From Geobacteraceae bacterium GWC2_53_11 (GTDB lineage Bacteria; Desulfobacterota; Desulfuromonadia; Geobacterales; Pseudopelobacteraceae): a stretch of DNA of 64,000 nucleotides. Position numbers and translations under genes: made by a program. Location: the NCBI GenBank assembly GCA_001802645.1, contig MGZJ01000036.1, positions 91,038 to 155,037 of the forward strand, written 5' to 3'. Positions 31,058-38,722 of this stretch are shown one piece after another; the stretch's first letter is position 1; each line of letters opens with the position of its first letter. The notes below the pieces were generated by a model that was not told the origin of the DNA, searched no databases, and saw nothing but the letters and a program-made list of their open reading frames with translations.

Positions 31058-31560
31058 TAGCGACACGGTCAAACGACGAAACGACACACCACATGCCCAC
31101 TACTTTGTTGACCTATATTCGCTCCGTCACGGCCAAGTGGCGAAAACGCAGCGGCACCGAGCGGTTGCTCCTGCTGGAAGCCTTTGCCTTGCTGGGAGTG
31201 GCCCGGCTGCTGGTGCTCATGATGCCGTTCCGCTGGCTGGCAGGCTCGCTGGGTAAACACATGAGGGAATCCGCCCCGGAAGTAGCTCCTGCTGAGCTCC
31301 GGCACGCCCGTCTGATTGGCCAGGCGGTACGCTCCGCCGCCAACAACACCCCATGGCAGAGCGTCTGCCTGCCGCAGGCCGTGGCGGGACAGTGGATGCT
31401 GAAACGGCGCAGGATCGCCGCCACCCTCTACCTGGGGGTGGCAAAAGCCGATGTCAAACCGGAACAACTCGCCGCGCACGCCTGGCTCCGTTGCGGTGAG
31501 GCCATTATCACCGGCGCTGCCGGACACCGGCAGTTTACGGTTGTTGCCACGTTTTCCTGA
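31054..31560 (+). CDS. Lasso leader peptidase B2 (transglutaminase-like)
   Basis: A 168-residue protein of the lasso B2 family (transglutaminase core 3). The catalytic Cys105 is in SVCLPQAVAGQWML and His142 in AHAWLRCGEAIITG, and the C-terminal QFTVVATF is conserved in the family. A third acidic residue at the McjB position is not evident. B2 cuts off the leader that B1 presents. The ATG at 31054 overlaps the upstream stop (ATGA); an internal ATG at 31093 is an alternative start. Confidence 0.87.
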   Translation: MIATRSNDETTHHMPTTLLTYIRSVTAKWRKRSGTERLLLLEAFALLGVARLLVLMMPFRWLAGSLGKHMRESAPEVAPAELRHARLIGQAVRSAANNTPWQSVCLPQAVAGQWMLKRRRIAATLYLGVAKADVKPEQLAAHAWLRCGEAIITGAAGHRQFTVVATFS

Positions 31561-31594
31561 ACAGACACCACCCCGGCACCCCAGGATCAGACCC

Positions 31595-33424
31595 ATGAGC
31601 CATACCCTTACCCAACTTGTCGCCGCCACCGGCCGGCTGCGGCAGCAGTTCCCCTACCTGCCCCGCGCTTTCCGCCTTGTTCGCTCGGCTGCGGGCGGGT
31701 TGACCTTTCTCTGGCTGGCGTTACTCTTCGCGCAGGGACTGCTGCCGGTTGCCTCGGTCTACCTGACCCGCACCCTGGTGAACGGCGTGGCGGCGTTGAC
31801 CGGCTCCGGCGGGGGGTGGCGGGCCATGCAGCCGTTGCTGCCTGCGGCGGCTGCCATGGCACTGACATTGATCGGCATCGAGGTATGCCAGAGTGCCGGT
31901 AAATGGCTGCGCACTGCCCAGTCCGAACGGGTACAGGATCACGTCCATGAGCTTATCCACACACAGGCGCTCAGGCTTGACCTCTCGTTTTACGACAACC
32001 CCGGTTATTACGACCAACTGCACCGCGCACGGATTGACGCCCTCAGCAGGCCGACCGCCCTGCTCGAAAACACGGGGACACTGCTGCAAAGCCTCATCAC
32101 ACTGACCGCCATGGGGTGGGTGCTGTTCTCATTCGGCATCTGGATTCCCCTGCTGCTGGCAATCGGCACCGTTCCGGCCCTGCTGGTGGTGCTGCGCCAC
32201 ACCATCCGCTTTCACCGTTGGCGGGTACACAATACCGCGGCTATACGTCAGGCCAGTTATTACGACCTGATGCTTACCCAGCGCGAGGCGGCGGCGGAGA
32301 TGCGGCTGTTCGGACTTGGCCGCCACTTCCGGTCACTTTTTCAAAATCTGCGTCAGCGGCTGCGACTGGAGCAGGTGCAGCTTGCCCGCTCGGAGGCCGT
32401 CGCCCAGGGAGCGGCGGCGCTGTTCGGCCTGGCGAGCATGGCGGGCGCCCTGGCATGGATGGGGCGTCTGGCGTTGCGTGGAACAATCGGACTGGGTGAT
32501 CTGGCGCTGTTTTATCAGGCCTTTTTTCAAGGCCAGCGTATGATGCGCTCGTTGCTGGGTAGCACTGGCGAGATTTACCGCAACCTGGCGTTCCTGGAAA
32601 ATCTTTTTGAGTTTCTGGCGCTGGAGCCGCGCATTGCGGAACCGGAGAAGCCGCTTCCCCACCCCGGACTGAACAGGGAGATTGCGCTTCGCGATGTCTC
32701 TTTTTCCTATCCCGGTTCATCACGCACCGCACTTGCCAATTTCAATCTGACCATTCCGGCGGGTCAGATCACCGCACTGGTGGGTGAAAACGGCGCGGGC
32801 AAAACCACCCTGATCAAGCTGCTCTGCCGCTTTTACGATCCGGAACAGGGGCGGGTACTCATGGACGGCACGGATATTCGCGACCTTGCGCTTGCACCGC
32901 TGCGCCAGCGGATCACCGTGCTTTTCCAGGATCCGGTGCATTACCATGATTCGGTGTACAACAATATCGCTTTTGGCGACCTTGACACCAATCCCGGCAA
33001 AGAGAGGATTGAAGCGGCAGCCCATGCCAGCGGCGCCGATGCGCCGATCAGCCGCCTGCCGCGGGGCTATGAAACGGTGCTGGGCAAATGGTTCGGCGGT
33101 GCAGAACTGAGCGGGGGGGAGTGGCAGCGCCTGGCCCTGGCGCGGGCTTTTCTGAGGGATGCCGATTTCATCATCCTCGACGAACCGACCAGCGCCATGG
33201 ATTCCTGGGCCGAAGCGGACTGGCTGCTTCGCTTTCGCCAACTGGTGGCCGGTCGCACCGCCCTCATCATCACCCACCGCTTTACGACCGCCCTGCAGGC
33301 GGACATGATTCATGTCATGGACCAGGGCAGGATCATCGAATCCGGCAGCCATCACCAACTGTTGGCGGCACACGGGCACTACGAAGAATCATGGACCCGG
33401 CAGATGCGGCAGAGCTGTGATTAA
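31595..33424 (+). CDS. ABC exporter D of the lasso cluster
   Basis: A 609-residue fused ABC transporter: an N-terminal six-helix membrane domain (about 25-330) and a C-terminal ATPase with Walker A GENGAGKTT (about 395), signature LSGGEWQR (about 504) and Walker B FIILDEPTSAMD. The start at 31595 has AGGA upstream. Fused half-transporters of this type export mature lasso peptides and give self-immunity (McjD). There is no peptidase C39 domain, as expected since B2 removes the leader. Confidence 0.88.
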   Translation: MSHTLTQLVAATGRLRQQFPYLPRAFRLVRSAAGGLTFLWLALLFAQGLLPVASVYLTRTLVNGVAALTGSGGGWRAMQPLLPAAAAMALTLIGIEVCQSAGKWLRTAQSERVQDHVHELIHTQALRLDLSFYDNPGYYDQLHRARIDALSRPTALLENTGTLLQSLITLTAMGWVLFSFGIWIPLLLAIGTVPALLVVLRHTIRFHRWRVHNTAAIRQASYYDLMLTQREAAAEMRLFGLGRHFRSLFQNLRQRLRLEQVQLARSEAVAQGAAALFGLASMAGALAWMGRLALRGTIGLGDLALFYQAFFQGQRMMRSLLGSTGEIYRNLAFLENLFEFLALEPRIAEPEKPLPHPGLNREIALRDVSFSYPGSSRTALANFNLTIPAGQITALVGENGAGKTTLIKLLCRFYDPEQGRVLMDGTDIRDLALAPLRQRITVLFQDPVHYHDSVYNNIAFGDLDTNPGKERIEAAAHASGADAPISRLPRGYETVLGKWFGGAELSGGEWQRLALARAFLRDADFIILDEPTSAMDSWAEADWLLRFRQLVAGRTALIITHRFTTALQADMIHVMDQGRIIESGSHHQLLAAHGHYEESWTRQMRQSCD

Positions 33425-33443
33425 CAGGGACAGGGAAATGCCG

Positions 33444-34730
33444 ATGAAAACTGACATGGTGACACTCGAACAACTGCTGCTCGACTGTTTGAAAGAAGGT
33501 GAGCCAGTTGAAGCCGCACGCTTTGCGGCACTGACACCGGATGAGTGGCGGGCGCTTGTGGCGCTGGCCGTCACCCAGCGGGTAAGCCCCCTGCTCTGGC
33601 ACAGGCTTAAACAAAAAGCGCGGGGCGGGGATCTCCCCCAAGAGGTTGCCCAAACTCTTCAGGATGCGCTTCGGCAGAACACCATGCGCAACCTGGCCCG
33701 TTACGGAGAGCTGCGCGCACTCCTGACGACACTGAATCGCGAGGGAATTCCGCTGTTCCTGCTCAAAGGAATTTATCTGGCCGATGCCGTGTATGACGTC
33801 ACCGGTCTCCGGGAAATGAATGATATCGACGTACTGGCGCGCACCGCCGACCTGGCGCGAGTTGCGAAGGCCCTGGCCGAGCGGGGGTATACGTCCCTGC
33901 AACCGATCTGTCCGGAGGTCACACTGAAAACGTGCCATCACCTGCCGCGCATGATCAAGGCGGGAAGTGCGGCATTTGAGATCCACTGGAATATTGCCGG
34001 GCCGGAGGAAAGCTGCTCCGTCAATCCCGAGTGGCTGTGGCAACACGCCGTACCGGTCCAGGTGGCCGGCTGCGCAGCGCTGGCGCTCTCTCCTGAAGCT
34101 CTGCTGCTGCACCTCTGCCTTCACACGTCCTACCATCATCAGTTTGCATTCGGACTGCGGCCGTCGTGCGACATAGCGGCACTGATAACCCGTTTCGGGC
34201 CGGCTCTCGATTGGCGGACCGTTTCAGATCAGGCGGTGCGCAGCGGCTGGCAGCGCGGTGTCTATCTGGCGCTGCGACTGGCACACGAGCTGGTTGAAGC
34301 ACGGGTTCCGCTTGAAGTTCTGGAAAGGCTCCGCCCCCTTGATATGACGGATGATGTTTTAGCAACCACCCGCGCACAGATATTCGGGGACAAACAGATA
34401 GCTGCCTCAATTAGCTCACCGTTTGCCAGGCTGCTGGAGAGCAGGAACCTGTTTGATAAAATCCGGATATTCGGACAGCGGGTATTTATATCCAGGGCTG
34501 CTATTGCGGGACGATATTCGGTGCCGGTACACTCCCGGTGGATTTACGCATACTACCCGTACCGCATCCTCGATTTACTGCACCGGCATTGCCATCAAGC
34601 AAAGGAATACCATACCAGCAACATCGCTCTGAGAGGAACGGTGGGACGCGCAGATGCGATTGCCTCCTGGCTGGCTGCGCCGATGCCGCAACAAAAAGGG
34701 AGCAGTGCCGATAGCGTATTTTCCGCTTGA
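33444..34730 (+). CDS. Uncharacterised nucleotidyltransferase (NTP_transf_5)
   Basis: A 428-residue protein, started at 33444 because AGGGA lies seven bases before that ATG. The pattern FLLKGIYLADAVYD...REMNDIDVL (about residues 105-133) is the NTP_transf_5 nucleotidyltransferase core with its metal-binding DxD. Members are frequent at the ends of lasso clusters that also carry HPr-like kinases; a nucleotidyl or similar transfer to the peptide is suspected but unproven. It closes the second lasso operon, 20 bases after the exporter. Confidence 0.8.
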   Translation: MKTDMVTLEQLLLDCLKEGEPVEAARFAALTPDEWRALVALAVTQRVSPLLWHRLKQKARGGDLPQEVAQTLQDALRQNTMRNLARYGELRALLTTLNREGIPLFLLKGIYLADAVYDVTGLREMNDIDVLARTADLARVAKALAERGYTSLQPICPEVTLKTCHHLPRMIKAGSAAFEIHWNIAGPEESCSVNPEWLWQHAVPVQVAGCAALALSPEALLLHLCLHTSYHHQFAFGLRPSCDIAALITRFGPALDWRTVSDQAVRSGWQRGVYLALRLAHELVEARVPLEVLERLRPLDMTDDVLATTRAQIFGDKQIAASISSPFARLLESRNLFDKIRIFGQRVFISRAAIAGRYSVPVHSRWIYAYYPYRILDLLHRHCHQAKEYHTSNIALRGTVGRADAIASWLAAPMPQQKGSSADSVFSA

Positions 34731-34756
34731 CCTTCCTAGACCGTTCGGTCTATATA
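34727..34756 (+). promoter_or_regulatory. Promoter with embedded TetR operator
   Basis: TTGACC (34727-34732), 18-base spacer, TATATA (34751-34756). The perfect palindrome TAGACCGTTCGGTCTA occupies 34737-34752 in the spacer, so repressor binding would block RNA polymerase. It resembles the NemR box TAGACCGGTCTA. Confidence 0.75.
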
Positions 34757-34763
34757 TCCTGCC

Positions 34764-35345
34764 ATGGAAAAGAAAGATACCCGCACAGAAATCATCAGAA
34801 TCGGCACCGACCTCATCTCCCGTAACGGCTACTATGCCACCGGCATTGATGCCGTACTGAAAGAGGCTGCCGTCCCCAAAGGTTCCTTTTACCACTACTT
34901 CAAGAGCAAGGAAGAGTTCGGCTTGGCCGTCATCGAGCATTTCGCCGAGCGTTTCGAGCTGCGTCTTGTCGCGTCTCTGACTGACGAGGAAGTTACCCCG
35001 CTCAACCGCATCCGCAACTACCTGGAAACCGGCTTGGCGCGAGTCAGCCAGAACAACTGCACCAAGGGGTGCCTGATCGGCAACCTGGGACAGGAGATGG
35101 CCGACGTGAACGAGCGCTTCCGCACCCGGCTGGACGAGATTTTTGCCTCATGGAAAGAGCGCTTCGCCGCCTGCCTGACCGAAGCGCAGCATCTGGGGGA
35201 ACTGTCGCCAACGGCAGATCCGCACGTGCTGGCAGGTTTCATCCTCTCCGGCTGGGAAGGTTCGATCCTGCGGGCCAAGGTCATGAAATCGCCCCAGCCG
35301 ATGCGGGACTTTGTGGAAGTACTGTTTGCCTCGGCATTGCGCTGA
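34764..35345 (+). CDS. TetR-family regulator, NemR/AcuR-like
   Basis: A 193-residue repressor. The N-terminal helix-turn-helix is GIDAVLKEAAVPKGSFYHYFKSKEEF. The ligand domain has NCTKGCLIGNLGQEMAD, the stretch that marks NemR/AcuR relatives, with reactive-looking cysteines. Family members sense electrophiles such as N-ethylmaleimide, aldehydes or acrylate. It lies between two palindromes (34737 and 35363) that share the TAGAC/GTCTA core, so it should repress itself and the flavin reductase operon that follows. Confidence 0.87.
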   Translation: MEKKDTRTEIIRIGTDLISRNGYYATGIDAVLKEAAVPKGSFYHYFKSKEEFGLAVIEHFAERFELRLVASLTDEEVTPLNRIRNYLETGLARVSQNNCTKGCLIGNLGQEMADVNERFRTRLDEIFASWKERFAACLTEAQHLGELSPTADPHVLAGFILSGWEGSILRAKVMKSPQPMRDFVEVLFASALR

Positions 35346-35362
35346 TATTTTTATCAATCAAG

Positions 35363-35377
35363 TAGACGACCGGTCTA
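35363..35377. promoter_or_regulatory. Second TetR-type operator
   Basis: TAGACGACCGGTCTA keeps the TAGAC/GTCTA arms of the operator at 34737. It lies 31 bases before the flavin reductase start codon. Confidence 0.6.
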
Positions 35378-35407
35378 GTATTTCGTCATATCCAAATGGA
35401 GGGACAC

Positions 35408-35983
35408 ATGAAACAATCGGTAGGAGCAAAGACACTGGCAACACCGACGCCTGTCTGGCTGGTCGGCACCTATGACGGCGAAGGAAAGCCCAACATCATG
35501 ACCATTGCGTGGGGGGGGATCTGCTGTTCCACCCCGCCCTGCGTCACCGTATCGCTGCGCAGGGCAACCTACAGCTACGCCGCCATCGAAGCCCGCAAGG
35601 CGTTCACCATAAGCATCCCTTCCGAAGCCCAGGCAGCCCAGGCGGATTATGTCGGCACCGTTTCCGGCCGCGATACGGACAAGTTTGCCGCCTGCAACTG
35701 GACGCCGGTACGGAGCGAACTGGTGGATGCCCCCTATGTGGCCGAAGTACCGCTGGTGATCGAGTGCAAGCTGCTTCACAGCTTTGAAATAGGGCTGCAC
35801 ACCCAGTTCGTCGGGGAGATAATCGATGTGAAGGCAGACCCAGCGGTAATCGGTGAGAAGGGATACCCGGACATCACCAAGGTCAAACCGCTGATCTGGG
35901 ACACGGCGCATCGCGGCTACTACGGCATTGGCGAGTTTTTTGGCAAGGCGTGGGAGATCGGCAAAAGCATCAGTCAGGAGTGA
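35408..35983 (+). CDS. Flavin reductase family / flavoredoxin-like protein
   Basis: A 191-residue FMN-binding split-barrel protein. The start at 35408 follows GGAGGG by four to five bases; an upstream ATG at 35396 is in frame but overlaps that site. TPTPVWLVGTYDGEGKPNIMTIAWGG and the RRATYSYAAIEARKAFTISIP stretch are typical of flavoredoxins, which pass electrons via FMN. It is probably controlled by the upstream TetR protein and is in an operon with the Fe-S protein gene five bases downstream. Confidence 0.85.
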   Translation: MKQSVGAKTLATPTPVWLVGTYDGEGKPNIMTIAWGGICCSTPPCVTVSLRRATYSYAAIEARKAFTISIPSEAQAAQADYVGTVSGRDTDKFAACNWTPVRSELVDAPYVAEVPLVIECKLLHSFEIGLHTQFVGEIIDVKADPAVIGEKGYPDITKVKPLIWDTAHRGYYGIGEFFGKAWEIGKSISQE

Positions 35984-35988
35984 CGCTC

Positions 35989-36816
35989 ATGGAAGAACAG
36001 ATCCGCAGCGAAATTGTCCGGTTTGTCCGGGAGACGCCACTCAACTGTTTTCCCGGCAGTGATGCTCCGTACTTCGACGAACCGCTGGTCGGGTTTGCCG
36101 CAGCCGGCGATCCGCTCTTTACCGATTACAAACGCATCATCGGCGACTTCCACCAGACGCCGCAACAGGTCATGGCAAGCGTTGGCGCTGACAAAGAGGC
36201 GGCCACCGTGATCTGCTGGATTCTGCCGATCACGAACGCAACCAGGGAGAGTAACCGCCGGGAGGAGATGTTTCCTTCCCGCGCATGGGCTCAGACCAGG
36301 TTTTTCGGGGAGCAGTTGAACGGCGCGCTGCGCCGCCATCTCGTAACGTGGCTGGAAAAACTCGGCCAGCAGGCCGTTGCGCCGCAATACAGCCCAAGCT
36401 GGCAGGAACTATCTGATTCGCCGGTCGGCATCGCCTCAACCTGGTCGGAACGCCACGCCGCATATGCAGCCGGACTTGGCACCTTCAGTCTCAACGACGC
36501 CCTCATCACCCCCCGGGGGATCGGCCACCGCTGCGGCAGCGTCAGCACCGACCTCCAACTGACGCCGAGCGAACGCCCCTACCCCAACCACCTGCACAAC
36601 TGCCTCTACTTCCGGGACGGCAGTTGCGGCGCCTGTATTTCCCGCTGTCCGGTGGGAGCACTTTCAAAAATGGGACATGACAAAAACAAATGCAGGCTGC
36701 ATGTCTACACCACCGCCGTCGAAGCGGTAGCGGAAACGCACGGTGTCGCCCAGGTCGGGTGCGGCCTCTGCCAGACCAAAGTTCCCTGTGAGAGAGGAAT
36801 TCCGGGGAAACATTGA
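35989..36816 (+). CDS. 4Fe-4S protein related to epoxyqueuosine reductase
   Basis: A 275-residue protein started at 35989 with AGGAG eight bases upstream. The C-terminal part has CGACISRCPVGAL and CGLCQTKVPCERG, which can ligate one or two 4Fe-4S clusters, and ITPRGIGHRCGSVSTDLQLTP resembles the QueG region just before its clusters. The cobalamin-binding part of true QueG is not recognisable and the length is shorter, so a different reductase role is likely. It may receive electrons from the flavoredoxin-like partner. Confidence 0.75.
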   Translation: MEEQIRSEIVRFVRETPLNCFPGSDAPYFDEPLVGFAAAGDPLFTDYKRIIGDFHQTPQQVMASVGADKEAATVICWILPITNATRESNRREEMFPSRAWAQTRFFGEQLNGALRRHLVTWLEKLGQQAVAPQYSPSWQELSDSPVGIASTWSERHAAYAAGLGTFSLNDALITPRGIGHRCGSVSTDLQLTPSERPYPNHLHNCLYFRDGSCGACISRCPVGALSKMGHDKNKCRLHVYTTAVEAVAETHGVAQVGCGLCQTKVPCERGIPGKH

Positions 36817-36846
36817 CCTGCCTGTGAAATGGAACCGGTTCTCATT

Positions 36847-37242
36847 TCACATCTGCAAAAACGGTGCGTAGCGCTTGTCCTCTTCCAGAATGTGGTTGAA
36901 CAGCCAACTCTGCAGAAAAGCCATCACTTCTGCGGTCTGCGGACGGGAACTGAGGTAAAAATTCCGGTAATAGTCGGCAAGCTGCCTGTTGAGAGCAACA
37001 TGCTGTTCCCGGTGTTCAACCAGATACGGATAGCTCTTCTGGGCCATCAGAGACTCTTCTTCGGAAAAATGCGTTTTGGTATATCCCACCAGATCGGAAA
37101 GAATCTTCATCAGAGCCGCCTTTTCGGTTCCGGTTTCCATCGCCTCACCCAATGTATTTATCATGGCGACGATACGCTGGTGCTGCTGGTCAATACGGTC
37201 ATTTCCCACGCTGTACTGTTCTTCCCACGCCACGAGTGCCAT
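36847..37242 (-). CDS. Bacteriohemerythrin
   Basis: A 131-residue four-helix oxygen-binding protein, started at 37242 with GGAGG four bases upstream. The di-iron ligands are seen in DQQHQRIVAMINTL, THFSEEESLM, YLVEHREQHVALNRQL and WLFNHILEEDKRYAPF, the usual HxxxE/HxxxH/HxxxxD set. It binds or senses dioxygen in the cytoplasm, common in microaerophiles and anaerobes of this group. It stands alone. Confidence 0.9.
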   Translation of the reverse strand: MALVAWEEQYSVGNDRIDQQHQRIVAMINTLGEAMETGTEKAALMKILSDLVGYTKTHFSEEESLMAQKSYPYLVEHREQHVALNRQLADYYRNFYLSSRPQTAEVMAFLQSWLFNHILEEDKRYAPFLQM

Positions 37243-37414
37243 ACCGCCTCCATAATACAAATTTAATGACAACACGTTTTTCATACTTGCCGGGCTTTGT
37301 CAATCGTGTTTTTTTTACCATGCGGAGCCCTTGCCGGCACGCTGGCCCTTGACGCTGCCGCACTCCAGGTGTATCAGTGAATCTGCTGCGCATAAAGCAT
37401 GAGAGGAGACACGC

Positions 37415-38671
37415 GTGACAGGACAGATACAGGAGAGCAAAACCCCGCATGGCTCGATAATGACCATTTTCAGCATGCCGGTTATTGTGGCTGCGCTGGG
37501 GTATTTCGTCGACATTTACGACCTCGTGCTGTTCAGCATCGTGCGCGTCCCGAGCCTGAAGGGAATCGGCTTCTCCGGCCAGGAGCTGATCGATAAGGGT
37601 GTCTTGCTGCTCAACATGCAGATGATCGGCATGCTGCTGGGCGGGATTCTGTGGGGTGTTCTGGGAGACCGCAAGGGGAGGCTCAAGATCATGTTCGGCT
37701 CGATCTTTATCTATTCCGTCGCCAACCTGGCCAACGCCATGGTCACCTCCATCGAAGCATACGCAATTCTCCGTTTCATCGCCGGAGTCGGCCTGGCGGG
37801 CGAACTGGGGGCCGGAATCACGCTGGTCAGCGAAGTGCTGCACAAGAGCCTGCGCGGCTACGGCACCATGATTGTCGCCTCGGTCGGCGTGTCCGGGGCG
37901 ATTCTGGCCAACTTCATCGCCAAGTCCTTTGACTGGCGCACCTCCTTTGTGATCGGCGGCGTGCTGGGACTGGCGCTTCTGTTGTTGCGGCTGGGGGTCG
38001 CTGAGTCGGGGATGTTCAAGGGGATGGATAAGCAGGCGGTCCGGCGCGGCAATTTCCTGTCACTGTTCACCAGCCGGGATCGTTTCGGACGATTCGCGCA
38101 CTCGATCATGATCGGACTTCCCTCCTGGTTTGTGGTGGGAGTCCTTATTACGTTTTCCCCTGAATTTGCCAAGGAGCTTAACGTCCAGGGTGCCGTCAGC
38201 GCCGGGAATGCCGTGATGTTCTGCTATCTGGGGCTGGTGTTCGGCGACTTCGCCAGCGGCATGATGAGCCAGCTGCTGCAGAGCCGCCGCAAGGTGGTGC
38301 TGATCTTCCAGGGGATCACGGTCATCGCCATAGCGGTTTATTTCCTCAGCAGCGGTGTCAGTGCCGCCGTCTTCTACGGCATCTGCGGCCTTCTCGGCTT
38401 CGGCATCGGCTATTGGGCCATCTTCGTCACGGTTGCCGCTGAGCAGTTCGGCACCAACCTGCGCGCCACCGTGGCCACCACCGTGCCCAACTTTGTGCGC
38501 GGCATGACCGTCCCCATCACCCTGCTGTTCCAGCTGCTGCGCAAACCGCTCGGCATCCAGAACGGCGCCCTCTGCGTCGGGGCGCTCTGCATGGTGGTGG
38601 CGCTTTTCTCACTCTGGCGCATCAAGGAAACATTTCACAAGGATCTGGACTATTTCGAGGAATATCTCTAA
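37415..38671 (+). CDS. MFS transporter, metabolite:H+ symporter type
   Basis: A 418-residue, twelve-helix carrier translated from GTG at 37415 with AGGAG upstream. Motif A is GVLGDRKGRLKIMFGS and the fourth helix region reads RFIAGVGLAGELGAGITLVSE, like the sugar/aromatic-acid symporter branch (SP/AAHS-related). The substrate is not evident. It is a single gene; a nine-base-pair hairpin at 38690 separates it from the convergent diguanylate cyclase gene. Confidence 0.8.
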   Translation: MTGQIQESKTPHGSIMTIFSMPVIVAALGYFVDIYDLVLFSIVRVPSLKGIGFSGQELIDKGVLLLNMQMIGMLLGGILWGVLGDRKGRLKIMFGSIFIYSVANLANAMVTSIEAYAILRFIAGVGLAGELGAGITLVSEVLHKSLRGYGTMIVASVGVSGAILANFIAKSFDWRTSFVIGGVLGLALLLLRLGVAESGMFKGMDKQAVRRGNFLSLFTSRDRFGRFAHSIMIGLPSWFVVGVLITFSPEFAKELNVQGAVSAGNAVMFCYLGLVFGDFASGMMSQLLQSRRKVVLIFQGITVIAIAVYFLSSGVSAAVFYGICGLLGFGIGYWAIFVTVAAEQFGTNLRATVATTVPNFVRGMTVPITLLFQLLRKPLGIQNGALCVGALCMVVALFSLWRIKETFHKDLDYFEEYL

Positions 38672-38689
38672 GGAAGTCTGATGTATGCA

Positions 38690-38717
38690 GGAGCCCTCAG
38701 CCTGAGCAGAGGGCTCC
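38690..38717. terminator. Hairpin between convergent genes
   Basis: GGAGCCCTC and GAGGGCTCC form a perfect nine-base-pair stem with a ten-base loop. There is no T-run, so it is a possible bidirectional terminator. Confidence 0.5.
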
Positions 38718-38722
38718 AACCA

